From: Bettongia penicillata ogilbyi
Lineage: Eukaryota > Chordata > Mammalia > Diprotodontia > Potoroidae
Assembly (NCBI GenBank): GCA_023548195.1
Contig: JAJHZJ010000693.1
Coordinates: 886,001 to 950,000 of the forward strand
DNA: 64,000 bases
Direction of reading: 5' to 3'
Shown piece by piece: positions 44,398 through 55,760 of this stretch; position 1 is the first letter of the stretch, and every line of letters begins with the position of its first letter. The notes beneath the pieces were generated by a model that did no database searches, was not told where the DNA came from, and was given only the letters and a program-made list of their open reading frames with translations. The translations under genes and the position numbers were made by a program.

Positions 44398-44615
44398 AGA
44401 GGGCAGCTAGGTGGTACGATGTGCTGCACCTGGAGTCAGGAAGATCTGAGTGACGACTTCAGACATTTACTAGCTGTGTGATTCTGGGCAAATCACCTAA
44501 CCCTGTTTGCCTCAATTTCCTCATCTGTAAAACGAGCTGGAGAAGGAAATGGCAAACCACTCCAGTATCAGATACAACCAAAAAACGACTCAACTTTCCA
44601 GGGTTATTTAAAGGA
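44398..44615 (+). repeat. MAR1-type tRNA-derived CORE-SINE, near full length
   Basis: Forward: 'gagggcagctaggtggtacg' head, 'agctgtgtgattctgggcaa', 'cctcatctgtaaaacgagct', 'ggcaaaccactccagtatc' and tail 'acgactcaac'. Confidence 0.9.
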
Positions 44616-44799
44616 TTAAATGAGATAATTATAAAGCAACTAGAACAAAATTGGCATTTTAAAAATGCTTGCTTTCATGGGGGGGGAGGGGAAGAAAATT
44701 TAAAAGTTATGGAAGTGTTTGCTGAAAACAAATAAATTTGGGAAAAAATGCTTGTCTTCTTCCTCCCTCCCTCATTTAAATAAATAAATTGTTATCACC

Positions 44800-45165
44800 T
44801 GCATTTATTAATGTATCCCTCCTCCCTTCTTGAGGGTAGTTTCTTGTAATAAAGAATTTTAAAAGAGTGGAAAAGCACATCAGCAAAACTAAGCAACACA
44901 TTGAAAAAACACTGACATTCATTCTATACAGTTTTCCACACCCATAGTCCCCCACCTCTTCCAAAAAGGTAGAGAGGTGCCTTCTCATATCTCTTGAGGC
45001 CATGCATGCTTGACATCATTTAACAGCATCCAGTTCTGATTTGTTGTTATTATTTCCATTTACATTATTGTAATCTATATATATCAAGTTTGTCTGGTTC
45101 TGCTTTGCATCAGTTCATATAAGTCCTCCCATGTTTCCCTGGATTCTCTATGTCATTTCTTTTTT
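44800..45165 (-). mobile_element. L1 3' end (copy A)
   Basis: Reversed L1 3' UTR landmarks: 'aagcaacacattgaaaaaac', 'gttctgctttgcatcagttc' and 'tataagtcctcccatgtttc'. Confidence 0.75.
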
Positions 45166-45775
45166 CCTACACCTTCCAAAGTATCCCTCTTTTTCCTCCT
45201 ACCAGAAAGTCATCCTTTATAATAAAATTAAAGGTGGGAGAGGTGGTGGTGGTGGTAAAACTAATCAATCCATTGAAAAAGTCTGACATTTTTGTGAAGG
45301 ACATTTGAGATCAAGTCACCCACCTCTGCAAAGAAAGGAAGGAGGCTTCTCTTCTCTCAAGGCCAGCTTGGTCATTGTAATTCCACAGTATTCAGTGTAC
45401 AATGTTTTGTTATTCTTTACATCTGAATTGAAGTCACTAAGTATCTCATTTTCCTGGTTCTACTAACAACTTTGTATCAGTGCTCTCCTCATGCTTTCTG
45501 TTTCCACCCTATTCACTGTTTCTTGTAGCACAATAATGTTGCATTACATTCATGGACCACAATTTCCTTAAGCCATTTTCTGACTTGTTCCCAGTTCTCT
45601 GCCCCTGCAGAAAGTGCTGTTATAAATATTTTGGTGTCTGTTTCTATTATAATATAATACTATTATATTTTATATTTCTGTCTATTGTTCAGTCTTTGAC
45701 CACCTTGGGACATATTCCTAGCAGTAGGATCTCTGGATCAAAGGGTATGGAAACTGTAGTCTATTCCATACTTAC
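45166..45775 (-). mobile_element. L1 3' end (copy B), abutting copy A
   Basis: The same L1 region restarts ('ccttccaaagtatccctctt', 'aatcaatccattgaaaaagt') and extends further, to 'tagcacaataatgttgcatt' and 'ccaccttgggacatattcc'. A short (GGT)n lies at 45243-45257. Confidence 0.75.
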
Positions 45776-46010
45776 TTCCTGTGGAGAGAACAATTCCTAG
45801 CTCCATTCACAGGGCACTAACATGGCCATCTTTGGACAACCCCTCCAGCACTGAGGATTCCCATTGTGGGTCATCTTTACCAACTGGCTGCCCCCTCCAT
45901 CAGAGAGGTTGTGCTTGGTCCAAGGTCTCACAGTTAGTCAGTGGAAGATGCACGATTTTAACCTGGGGCTTTATTCACTGTGCCATAAGAACAGCTGTTG
46001 CCAGATGTTT
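45776..46010 (-). repeat. MIR-type SINE fragment
   Basis: 'aaggtctcacagttagtcag' and 'tttattcactgtgccataag' are the reversed core and head. Confidence 0.55.
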
Positions 46011-46229
46011 GTTGAGGGCCTGATGGAGTCAAAGAGATGCCCTCACCAAAAGGACATTGTTGAAAGTGCCTGGGATATGCCAAGTCACAGACCTGCCACT
46101 GGGCAAGTCTTGACCATGGTAAATTCGGCAATGCTATGCCACACCTGAGAAGTGGTTACACCATGCTGAAAAGCCTAGTTCTCATCTCTTCCACCCTCCA
46201 AGTACTTCCTCATGTGGCACCTGCCTGGA

Positions 46230-47060
46230 TCAAAGAGGCAGCATGGAGTTGGACAGAAAGTCAGTTTTGTCGACAGGAAGATCTGAGTTCAAGTGCTGCC
46301 TTTAATATTTACTAATATGCTACTTAGTGTAGTTTAGTTGTGGAATCCTGGGCAAGTAACTTAATCTTTGTGTCTCATTTTCTTCCTCTATAAAATGGAG
46401 AAGGGGGCAGACTCAATAGCAGTTCTATGCAGTTCTAGATCTAAGAACCTAGAATTCTGCTCTGCTATTCTGTGTGACCTTAGAAAAGTCATGTCACCTC
46501 CACAGGTCCCAAGTCTCATGTGTAAAATTAGGATAATTGGACTTGCCTAATGTGCTCCATAAGGAGGCAGGAAGGATTGCATTTTGCAAACTTGCTCACA
46601 TAGGAAAAAAATATGTACTATGTTCATGGGAGTTCTTGCCATGCCCACAGTGATCTACTAGAAAGAATGCTAGATTTGTAGCTGGGGGTGCACGGTTCAA
46701 ATTTCACCTATGCTCCTTAACTAGCTTCATGACCAAAGGCAAATTACTTTTACCTTCCTGGGCCTCAGTTTCCTTTTTTCAAAACGAGGGAATTGGATTC
46801 AGTGGCCTTTGAGGTCCCTTCCAGTTCAAAATCTACCTAGAGATCTGTAAAGTCTTCATTTTGAACTAAAGGAGCCAGCATGCTATAGTGTCTTGAGACA
46901 CTCCCTGGGTTTGTTTCCTTTTCTACAAAACAGCCTCTGAACTTCCTTTAGCTTTCGCTCCATGATCCTAAGGTCTGTGCCTCAGTTTCCTTTTCTGCAA
47001 AATGAAAGGTTTGGACCAAATGACTTCTGAGGTCCCCTTCAGCTCTTCCCAGGTAGGGAC
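46230..47060 (+). repeat. Series of four forward MIR/tRNA-SINE pieces
   Basis: Copies with forward cores start near 46235 ('ggaagatctgagttcaagtg'), 46440, 46650 ('tgggcctcagtttccttttt') and 46870 ('gtgcctcagtttccttttct'). No gene lies between them. Confidence 0.75.
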
Positions 47061-47329
47061 CAACACTGCCCTTCTGGAAACTCTCCATTGGCTGTGTTTT
47101 GGGGAATCAGATCCTCTGGACCATGGCATTCTGATCCTGTAATCTGATTCAGAGAACGGGGCTAATCATTAGGGAAAATCCAGAGAGCCAACCCTAGAGG
47201 TATGGGAGATTTCTCCCCAAATCCTAGCTGTGTCCATTCACCAGGAGTGTTTTCTGCCCATCTAAGAAGGGTTGCATTCTCTCCTGGGCTATTCCCATCC
47301 ATATGCTTCAGTTTGCTAGCACAGAGACT

Positions 47330-48240
47330 GCCTCAGGGCTTCTACAAGATCATGGATTGGGTGAGAGGAGTTAGACCCAATCTGGGGTCTCCTGATACCT
47401 CCAAAAACAACTTTCTCTGCTAGATCACACATGGCCTCTGCTAATAAGCTTTCTCAGGCTCTAATTTATCATGCCTCTGCTGTGTCTGCATGCGGGGAAA
47501 TTTTCATCATAAACCAGTTGCCGGGCCTCCTGTTGCTTGCTTTTGGTTTCTTTCCTTAAGGCTAATAGAAAGAGAAGAGACGATACATACACACAGCAGC
47601 ATTTCCCTCAGGTGCCCTCCTTCCTGCCTGTTTATCTGAGCAAGTGGGATTTGAACATCATAGCTATTTCCATAGTAACAGAGCATGAAAGATGCCATGC
47701 TGCCCTGGAAGGTGATCTCTCACTGGGAGCCGGGAAAACGCCAAAATTGTTGAGCGATGGAGAAGGTCCCAGCTCGCTCCATGCCCCAAGAAATGCCCCA
47801 TGGCTGTTGGGATGGAAGCGCTCAGATAATCCCATCTGGGGGCTTGGTGACAGCAAGACAGCCTCACTCCCGAGGACTGTGGGATGGATAATCAGCTTAA
47901 TAACCAGACAGGCTGCTGTCCCTCCCCCACCTTCTCTGAAAATCTACACACTTCCTGAGCTCTGGCATCAGAGAGCGGTGCTAAGGCCCAGGCTGAGAGA
48001 GAGATGGTTGGCATATAAGAGACCACAGAGGGATAGGCAGAGGATTCCTGGGGCTTTTGTGGTCGCTATGCAAAGGGAAATGTGAAAAAGGCCAAAAAAA
48101 AAAATCACCCAAAACAAAACAAAATTTCTGAAATGGAATGCTGCGTAATTTAATGATTAAACTTGGCCCTGGAGAAGAGTGGAGAAAATTCATCTCCTTC
48201 CTTCTTTGCAAAGGGGATAGGGGTGTGTGTGTAAGAAACA
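47330..48240. promoter_or_regulatory. Candidate conserved non-coding block between HRK and RNFT2
   Basis: A 0.9 kb repeat-free island contains an RFX/X-box-like motif 'tttccatagtaacag' (47667-47681), 'gctatgcaaag' (POU-like, about 48065) and 'ggataatcagcttaataacc'. A 182-codon + frame (47537-48085) crosses it, but I find no recognisable protein. It could instead be distal RNFT2 3' UTR, 2.3-3.2 kb beyond the RNFT2 stop. Confidence 0.35.
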
Positions 48241-48349
48241 GTCTACATCCTTCATGGATTAATTTTTGCTGAATTGCTTTTCTGGGTAATGGAGGAAGAG
48301 GGATATATTCAGAAATGAAAGTGATGGCGTAACAAAATCTATCAATAAA

Positions 48350-48615
48350 AATACAACAGGTAGATGGCAGGTGCAGTACATAGCACTCTAGTGTTGGGTT
48401 TGAAGTCAGAAAGACCTGGGTTCAAATCTGGCCTTGGACATTTACTATGTGATCGTAGGCAAGTCATTTCACTCTGTTTGCCTCAGTTTCTTCATCTGTG
48501 AAATTAGCTGGAGAAGGAAATGGCAAACTAATCTAGTATTTTTGCCAAGAAATTCCCAAATGGGATCACAGAGTCAGATATGATTGAAAAACAACTGATC
48601 AACAAATCAATAAAA
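48350..48615 (+). repeat. MAR1-type tRNA-derived CORE-SINE
   Basis: 'ggttcaaatctggccttgga', 'gcctcagtttcttcatctgt', 'ggagaaggaaatggcaaact' and tail 'caactgatcaacaaatcaat'. Confidence 0.9.
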
Positions 48616-48684
48616 ACAAGATAACATTTAAAAATGGAAGTGGGAGGGTCTAGATGTTTTCTTTCATAGTCTCTCCACAGAATA

Positions 48685-49115
48685 AACAGCATGGTACAGG
48701 TGGTAGAAAGAGTTAGATCTGGAGTCAGAGAACTTGGGATCAAATTCACAGCCTTGTGACCTTCTCTGGACCTCAGTCTCCTCATCTTTAAAATGAGGGA
48801 TTAAATTAGATTGCATCTGTAGTCCCTTCTAGCCCTAGATCTCAGATCTTCTGGTCCTAGATTGGCTGGGGAAGAAGCTGAATGGAAGGGTTTTACTTGG
48901 GTGGGCTCATCATATCATGGAAGTAGAAAATACCCAGGGTGGAAATTCCCTGTGCCTATTTACACTGGCACAGTTTTTGCAATTTGAATGGAGGCCATGA
49001 GATGGTGATTTGACTTACCTATGGCCATAAATCAAGTATCTTGACTTGAACCCAGGTCTTCCTGATTCAAAAGCGTATCCTCTGTCCACTATGCCAGGAT
49101 CTCTCTCAAACAGAG
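48685..49115. repeat. Forward tRNA-SINE then reversed MIR-type fragment
   Basis: 48685-48860 has 'gcatggtacaggtggtagaa' and 'cctcagtctcctcatcttta'. 48975-49110 has 'cttgaacccaggtcttcctg' and 'tgtccactatgccagg'. Confidence 0.75.
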
Positions 49116-49865
49116 AGTAGAAAATAAATTAAATATGCCTCATGGCATAATTTGGAGAAACCCAGATATGACTGGGCCCAGTGCCATGACCCCACATCCC
49201 AAATTTGTATAAATCCAGCATATGCACTATCTCTTTGGCCCTCAGGACCACCAGGAGGATGAAGTAATGCCTATGGCACAGGCAAGGGGAATGGTCAGTC
49301 AGGTCAATGAGCAATTCTGTTAAGTGTTGGGAATACCGAAATCCAGCCCACAAGTTTACACTGTAATGGGAGATGACATGTTCAAATATAAGTGTATAAC
49401 TGATATGAAAACAAGGTGGTTCACATATGAATAGAAGGCAATTATGGGAGGGAAGAAGAGGAGAGGAGGCAGAGGAAGCATGAGGATGGGAAAAGAAAGG
49501 AGGAATATGAGAAAGAGAACAAAGTTGTAGGTACCAGCAGAGGAGTGGCAAGCCATCTACATCTAGGCAACAGATCGCCTACCCCATCCCTAAATGTGGT
49601 TATCCCTCCTAGGCTGTGGACCACAGGGCTTTCTAGAGTTTCTCAGAATCACCATGTTTTTAGGATCTCAGAGGTGGAAAGGGCCCCCAGGCCATATATT
49701 TCAACTTTGGCCCACACCCAAATCACTGAGCAAGGGAAGAAGGGAAGGGAGTGAAAGGGTTTTCATGAAAATCCTTAGTCCCTAACATTTGGGTCCATCT
49801 TTGCTCTTCTCCCCAGTGACCCAGATGATAACTCAAACCATCAATCCTATCCAGGGGGCAGATCA
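49116..49865. other. Unique intergenic DNA, no feature recognised
   Basis: No exon or named repeat. The minus-strand 140-codon frame at 49129-49551 resembles no protein I know. A GGAAGA-type purine patch lies at 49445-49505. Confidence 0.4.
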
Positions 49866-49869
49866 CCAT

Positions 49870-50150
49870 AATACAACTAGCACTAACAGAAGCATTTACA
49901 TAGAGTTATAGGGTTTGCAAAATACTTCCCATGTTATTTCATCCTCACAACAACCCTGTGAGGTAGGTGGTATTATTATCCTAATCTTACAGAGGTGGAA
50001 ATTTGAGGCTGAGAAAGGTTATCTGCTAGCTACTAATTGACTTAAACAGGGTTATTCAGTTAGTGTCTGTTGGGGCAGCACTGGAATTCAGTACTTCCTG
50101 ATTTTAAGTCTAGTAGACTACTCACCACACCACGTAGCTGGGGGCACTAC
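49870..50150 (-). repeat. MIR/MAR-type SINE
   Basis: 'cctcacaacaaccctgtgag', 'gtggtattattatccta' and 'gcactggaattcagtactt', ending 'ccacgtagctggg'. Confidence 0.85.
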
Positions 50151-50159
50151 AGCTAGGTG

Positions 50160-50545
50160 ACCAAGATTATCTACCACTTTCTGAGGGTTGGGAAAGGCTA
50201 AAAGATGGGCAATGAATGGAACTGTGTTAGATTCTGCAGGGATGAGTTAGGGGACCTGCTTGAAAAAGGATGAGGATATTGTCAGGGTATTTCATCAGTC
50301 TACGGAGGAGAAGGAAAGGGAAGATGGAGAAAGGAGTTCAGGTGAGGATCTCAGTTCTGGATCCAGGGTGAACAAAGCTCCCATTGAGGAGATCCATATT
50401 AACAACTGTTCACCAGCTTGGTCTTCATGGAGCATGGCTAAGGACAGGACGCCATGCTAGGGATAAACCAATGAGACTGATGTGTGATGGAGACATCTCT
50501 GATCCCCTGGGACTTTCCACTCTTTCACCACAAGAGTCTTTTGAC
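50160..50545 (-). other. RNFT2: Probable RNFT2 3' UTR start
   Basis: Repeat-free DNA lies directly downstream of the RNFT2 stop on the minus strand. The polyadenylation site was not identified. Confidence 0.45.
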
Positions 50546-50680
50546 CTAATACACTTGGAAATGGGCAGAAGTGGTGCCATCCTTCCAGCATCGCAGAGTT
50601 TCCACGGCAACCGAGCGGCAGAGAGGGCAAGTCCTCTCCCGGTCAAACCAAAGGCAGAGACACTCCTCACAGAACACGTG
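50546..50680 (-). CDS. RNFT2: RNFT2 terminal coding exon (RING second half, C-terminus)
   Basis: Read on the minus strand, a pyrimidine-rich acceptor ('cttgtccccacag') precedes 44 codons and a TAG at 50548-50546. The exon starts exactly at the RING His ('HVFCEECLCLWF') and continues with the last zinc pair in 'CPLC'. It ends in '...RCWKDGTTSAHFQVY'. Together with the upstream exon it completes a C3HC4 RING: C-x2-C-x11-C-x-H-x2-C-x2-C-x10-C-x2-C. RNFT proteins are multi-pass membrane proteins with a C-terminal cytosolic RING and act as putative E3 ubiquitin ligases. The tail favours RNFT2 over its paralogue RNFT1, and so does the HRK neighbour. Phase 0 entry. Confidence 0.95.
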   Translation of the reverse strand, partial: HVFCEECLCLWFDRERTCPLCRSVAVETLRCWKDGTTSAHFQVY

Positions 50681-50944
50681 CTGTGGGGACAAGCAGCAGA
50701 ATGAGAGGAGGACTGCCTTGTGGGCCTATATGTTCCCACTGCATCACACTCACCTCAATATGTCCAAAATATGACTTATTACCTTCTACCCTACACTACC
50801 TCTCTTTCTGGCTTCCTCCTTTCCATCGAGGGCACCATCATCCTTCCAGTCACCCAAGTTCATACAATGGGAGTCATTCTTAACATCCACCAAGCATTTA
50901 TTAAGTATCTCTTCCAATGTATCTGGTCCCTGGATTCAAATGGC

Positions 50945-51070
50945 TTCGGAGGAGAAGTGAGGCTGGTGACCTGCACAGCCCTCCCTCGCTCAAAACAAAG
51001 TCAAGTGCAAGTCATGTCATCATTTCTCTGGTGGCATAGTGTTCTTCAATAATGAAGGATGAACACAACA
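50945..51070 (+). repeat. RTE-tailed SINE fragment
   Basis: 'caaagtcaagtgcaagtcat', 'gtcatcatttctctggtgg' and terminal 'gaaggatgaacacaacaac' match, in forward orientation, the tail of the SINE at 20.2-20.5 kb. Confidence 0.8.
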
Positions 51071-51114
51071 ACCTACTGTGTGCAAAGCACTGGGATGGAT
51101 GCTGTGGGGGTGAG

Positions 51115-51485
51115 GGTGAAAAATTCATAGGATCCTAGATTTAGAGTTGGAAAACAGATCCTACGGGACATCCAATCCAACTCTTTCACTTTCTAGAGGG
51201 AATGGAGGCTAAGAAAATGGAAATGACTTGTATCAGATCATTTAAGTTAAGGTTAAGTAAATGGCAGAATTGGAATCTGAATCCAAGTCTACAGATAACA
51301 AATCCACAGCTCTTTTGAGTATGCTGCAATGCTAAATTCACATGCAAAGCAAACAAATTCAATGAGTTTTCATTAAGCACCTACTATATGTCAGGCACTA
51401 TGCTAGTCAAGTCAACAAGTATTTATTAAGAGCCTACTGTGTGCAAGAATACAGTCACAGTTAGTAAGGCAACCCCTGCCCTCTG
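51115..51485 (-). repeat. Two SINE fragments in RNFT2 intron
   Basis: 51115-51330 is a diverged MIR-type copy. 51350-51485 has 'ttaagcacctactatatgtc' and 'aagtatttattaagagccta', two overlapping SINE starts. Confidence 0.7.
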
Positions 51486-51669
51486 GGAACTTATATCTAA
51501 AGGAGGAACTGAAGACAGGTTGGAGGTGCTAGGCTTTATGGATTCAAAGGAAACAAACAAAAAATTGTCACGTATTTTAGAGAGTTTAAGGAACTTGTGT
51601 TCTAACAGGGAGATAAGGCATACATTTTATATTTAAGGAGTTGTGATTTTGATGTTTGTAGGTATGCCC

Positions 51670-52100
51670 TAGGGCTGTTAGGTGGTACAGTGGATAGCGC
51701 CCAGGGCCCAGAGTATCTTCAAATCTGGCCTCAGACACTTTCTAGCTGTGTGACCTTGGACAAGCCAGTTCACCCTGTCTGCCTCAGTTTCCTCATCTGT
51801 AAAATGAGAAGGTTGGACTAGATGACCCATGAGATCCCTTTGGGCTCTAAATCTGGGATTCTAAGTACTATCTCCTAAAGGAAGACCATTCTGATTCTCC
51901 CTCCCCCTAGAAATTAATTTACATTTATTTTGTTTAATGTTTCACTTGTATCCCTGTGTATCTAACACTGTACTTCCCTTAATAAAATAGCTGCTTCTTG
52001 AGGACAGGGAATGTTTTCTTTTTGGCCTTGTATTTCAGGGCCTAGTACAGTTCCTGGCACACAGTAGGTACTTAACAGCTGCTTATTAAATTAACAGTAG
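51670..52100 (+). repeat. tRNA-derived SINE followed by L2 3' end
   Basis: 51670-51870 has 'taggtggtacagtggatagc', 'agctgtgtgaccttggacaa' and 'cctcatctgtaaaatgagaa'. 51890-52100 has 'ttgaggacagggaatgtttt' and 'cacacagtaggtacttaaca'. Confidence 0.85.
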
Positions 52101-52529
52101 ATTATTGAATTAATCTACTAGGGCTCCTGGAAGAGAGTATTCAGTTTGCTTGTGGGTCTTTTAAAATGGAGAGAGATCCCTAGGCAAGAAGGGATGTCTA
52201 CATTCTCTTTTTAAGGGGCATGAAACAGGCCATGCTTGGGGAATGGCTAAGAGGCTTAGCAGCTCCTGCAGTGTGTGACCGGTGACCACAGGCAGCTCTC
52301 TGAACTACAGCTCTCCTCTTCCCCAGGTGCTCTGGGGTTTGGTAATCTGGACTGCCATCCTCATGGGGCCCAAGCAAAGTCATCAGCCTCTTTCTCCCTC
52401 TCCACGTGACCCAGGGCCCCAGGGGCTGTGACTTCACACAGCCTTTCCAAGGGCTGGTTGTCACATGGAAGAGGGATTAGACTAGTTAGGCTTGGCCCCA
52501 GTGGGCAGACCTGGGTGTCATGGGGGGAA

Positions 52530-52735
52530 GCTGTAAGGAGACAGGTTTAGCAATGATGTCAGGAAAAACTTCCTAATAAGACATGTTGACCAAAAGGAGG
52601 ATGGGCTCTCCCTTCAGGTGGAGGTTGGACAACCACATCTATGGAATGGTATAAAGGGGATTCCTGGTTAGGTATAGTGGACTCGCTTGTTCCCAGGGTC
52701 TCTTCCAACTCAGGAAGTCTAAGATTCCTTGGTTG
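52530..52735 (+). repeat. CR1/L3-type LINE 3' end
   Basis: 'caggaaaaacttcctaataa', 'ggagg-type' linker, 'ggattcctggttaggtatag' and 'tctcttccaactcaggaag' follow the order of CR1/L3 ends in mammals. 52110-52525 holds nothing I can name. Confidence 0.65.
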
Positions 52736-52777
52736 CCTTGAACCCTTGAGGATGAGGAACTGGGGATCCTCCCTCAC

Positions 52778-52879
52778 CTGGCACATCAGAACCAGAGGCT
52801 CCCGGAACTCAGCTTGGCAAATGGCGCAGATCTCACCAGCCTCAGCGCACTGCTGGCTTGTAGCCCGAACTCCATAGTT
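52778..52879 (-). CDS. RNFT2: RNFT2 internal exon (RING first half)
   Basis: On the minus strand the acceptor 'cttccccatatag' is followed by 34 codons, then 'cag|gtgagg'. The peptide starts 'NYGVRATSQQCAEAGEICAI'. It contains the first two RING cysteines (CAIC), the linker 'QAEFREPLVLM' and the third cysteine just before the junction. Both ends are phase 0, so the splice falls between 'CQ' and the RING His of the next exon. Length 102 bp, no stop or frameshift. Confidence 0.95.
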
Positions 52880-53084
52880 CTATATGGGGAAGAAGGGAAA
52901 AGAGAGGCCTGGTTTTCACAGTTTAAGACAGGATCTTGTCCACAAGCTGTTCTCCAGGCCTGGCTTCCAGGCACAAAATAAGTGCATGATAAATGTCTGT
53001 TGAGTGTATGATTGGAATTCCCTCCATCTCCATCTCCTAGCCTCTGCCTGGGCTAAATCCCATGTTTAAAAGGCTCTTTGTCTT

Positions 53085-53340
53085 CACCTCTAACACTTAG
53101 AATCCCTACCTTCCTTCAAAGCAGAACTTGAACACTCTGCACCAGTAAGCTTCTTCGGGTCCCTCCCCACTCCCTCAGTCATATTGCATTCCTGAAATGA
53201 TATATATGTTTTGAATTTATTTATATGTGAATGTGCTATTTCCCTGGATAGACTGAGCTTCCTGAAGGCAGGGGCTGTTCCATGTTTGTCTTCAGAACCT
53301 GTTTCATAACTGATGCTTAATAAATGCTTACTGATTGATT
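53085..53340 (+). repeat. L2 3' end
   Basis: 'cttccttcaaagcagaactt', 'gagcttcctgaaggcagggg' and 'tgcttaataaatgcttactg' are clear L2 terminal phrases. Confidence 0.85.
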
Positions 53341-53459
53341 TATTTGCCGGCTGCTTGCCTCTCTCTCCCTTCCAAGCCCACTGCTACAGAAAGCCTCCTC
53401 CGTTGTCTCTGGTAACACTCTTCCTCCCTCAGACCTCACATTTGTAGCTTCTGAATCAT

Positions 53460-53700
53460 TTCTGACTCTTTGTAGCCTCCCCGCCTTTCCTCACCTTGGG
53501 TATTCCTTGGCAGAGATACTGAAGTGGTTTGCCATTTCCTTATCCAGCCCATTTTACAGATGACTAACTGAGGCAAATAGGATTAAGTTAAGGGACTTGC
53601 CCAGGTTCACACAGCAACTAAGTGTCTGAGGCTACTCAAAAAGATAAGCCTTCCTGATTCCAAGTCCAGTGCTCTATCCACTGTGCCACCTAGCTACCCT
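53460..53700 (-). repeat. MAR1-type SINE
   Basis: 'ttggcagagatactgaagtg', 'ttcacacagcaactaagtgt' and the head 'ctgtgccacctagctaccc'. Confidence 0.85.
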
Positions 53701-53799
53701 AGAGACCTCACATAGTGTATTGTTTTATAGCTCAAATATATGTTACATTATCATGTAATATTGTATATAATGTCATCTGTATTGTATCTTCAGAGACTT

Positions 53800-54035
53800 T
53801 GCCTTGTCCAAGCTTTGGAACTCCCCTAGCAGAATGCTCTGCTCAGAGTAGGCATCTAACAAATGCCAGCTGTTACTATTGTGCTATCTCCTCCCCACCC
53901 CTAACTCCTCTGCCGCTGCCAGCTAGAGCTGACATGGTTCCTCCTTCCACTAGAATATAAGCTCTTTTGTTTTTCCATACCTAGGGCTTAGCATAACTCC
54001 TGAAACTTAGGAAGTACTTCATAAATACTGGTTGT
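53800..54035 (+). repeat. L2 3'-end fragments
   Basis: 'cagagtaggcatctaacaaa' and 'aacttaggaagtacttcata' are two L2-like ends. Confidence 0.6.
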
Positions 54036-54181
54036 CAGGAGACATAGAGCCTTCTCTGATCAATGGTCAGTGTTTCCTGAACCTTATCAACTTCTCAGGG
54101 GCACTGTAAGGGAGGGAGCACCTGAATTTTCCCCAATTGGCCACTCAACTTATTGTGGATCTTTGTTTGAATATGACTCAC

Positions 54182-54247
54182 CTGAGGGGTGCACAGAAGC
54201 TTTAGGGCCTTCCTTACTCCGCCCAGCCGACCACAGATGTCAAATGA
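54182..54247 (-). CDS. RNFT2: RNFT2 small internal exon (22 codons)
   Basis: On the minus strand 'ctctttcctttcag' precedes 66 bp coding 'SFDICGRLGGVRKALKLLCT' plus 'PQ', followed by 'gtgagt'. Both junctions are phase 0. The segment links the last membrane helix to the RING and matches the RNFT2 family. It is easily missed because it is so short; it is needed to join the 150 bp and 102 bp exons into a normal protein. Confidence 0.93.
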
Positions 54248-54539
54248 CTGAAAGGAAAGAGACTGATGACTACCTGTTTTCCATCCCCATAAGAGATGCT
54301 CCCATTGACCTATGTCCACCAGTCCTGGGGCAGGGCTGGGGCAGGGAACGAGATTCCACTTGAATCCTTGCAAAGTTAAAAATGTAGAAGAGGTGACTTC
54401 CAATGCCACCTCTGCAATCCTAAAGTGCTAACTTCCCAACACCCAAGGTGGAGAGGTTCCATGATGGCCTTAGCTTTTAGGGACAGAAGTTGTCATTTCC
54501 ATCCGTGATGTCTCTCATGTGGCTGGTACTAATTCCCAT

Positions 54540-54725
54540 AGAGCTCCCATACATCATCTCATTCATATTGACTCTGTACTGTATATATTTCACATTTGTC
54601 TACATGTTGTCATGCCCCCATTAAGCTTCTTGAAGACAGGAGCTGTTTTGTTTTAATCTGTGTAATCCTGGCACCCAGTATATAATAGGTGCTTAATTAA
54701 TGCTTACCTATCGTCTCTTGACTGA
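54540..54725 (+). repeat. L2 3' end
   Basis: 'ttaagcttcttgaagacagg' and 'agtatataataggtgcttaa'. Confidence 0.8.
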
Positions 54726-54754
54726 TTTAATTCACACAGCAGCCTCTTGAGAGC

Positions 54755-55365
54755 TGGAAACTCCAAGAGGTCAGGGATTTGAAGTTAGGAATCCTATTTT
54801 AAGCACTTATGAGCCTGTGCAACCTTATGCAAATCACTTAATCTCTTTGGGACTCAGTTTTCTCATCTGTAAAATAAGGGAGTTTGAGGTCCCTTTGCTC
54901 TTTAAACTGATGGTTCTATGACTGATGTAAACTCATTAGTAAACTCTTAAGTGTGGTAAACTCCATGAAGTCAGGGATTTTGAGTCAGGAAGACCTGTAT
55001 TCAAATCCCATCTCAGGTCTCCTAATAATATTATACAAACTAGTTCAACTCTGTCGTTTTCCAGTTGAGAAAACACACTCAGAAAGGTAATGTCCATTTC
55101 TCAAAGTTATAAAGTGACCTAGTAGCAGAAATGAGACTAGAAATCAGGTCTCTCAGTTTTCTGTTACTATATGAAAGCATGTGAGGGGCAGTCAGAAACC
55201 ATAATCATTTACACTTGATAAACCTAGAGAGAGATGAGGCATTGTGGTGTAGTAGGTAGAAAGTAGCCCAGAAGTCAATAAAATCTGGGTTTAAGCTGTG
55301 TCTCTGACACATATCAGGCAGAAGACCCTGGGCAAATCACTTAACATCTGTGTGTTCCGAGCATT
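54755..55365. repeat. SINE fragments in RNFT2 intron
   Basis: Forward cores lie at 54755-54920 ('actcagttttctcatctgta') and 55225-55365 ('gaccctgggcaaatcactta'). A short forward head ('aagacctgtattcaaatccc') followed by a reversed core lies at 54960-55150. Confidence 0.7.
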
Positions 55366-55760
55366 TCTCTAATATGCTAAGTTGCAGAGAAAGTGCTGAC
55401 TTGCATTGGCAGGAGCTCTTCCCTGAGAGTGCCCTATGCTGATGAAATTAATGGTCCAGTTCATGGACCATAATCTTATAGTAGTTGAAGAAAAAAAAAT
55501 CCATATCAGAAATTCCTACCATGCATGGCCATCAATAGTGTTCTTTTCCCTCTACCCTTTGCCCTCTGAGGTTAAGCAAAAATATGGAGTGCACAGTGTC
55601 ATGGGCTAATTTGATTCATAGGCACTATATATATGGTCTACTTCATAGCAAGAAATAATGGTAATGACCTAGTGGGGGCTTTTCCCCTCTCCTGCCTTGC
55701 TGGAGAAGAAACATCTGTTTCTACTGTTATGGAAAGTCTCCTCCTCTTGGCCCACCTTAC

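Noticed and set aside
44398..44470. tRNA genes at SINE heads
   Set aside because: Box A and box B-like sequence is present, but no tRNA fold is complete and a SINE core follows. All tRNA-like heads in the window are SINEs.
47537..48085. 182-codon open frame as a novel gene
   Set aside because: It has no recognisable protein, no splice or poly(A) support, and ordinary frames overlap it on the other strand. It is kept only as a conserved-block candidate.
50425..50739. 104-codon minus-strand frame with an ATG
   Set aside because: It overlaps the RNFT2 last exon in a different frame. The splice-defined frame gives the RING protein.
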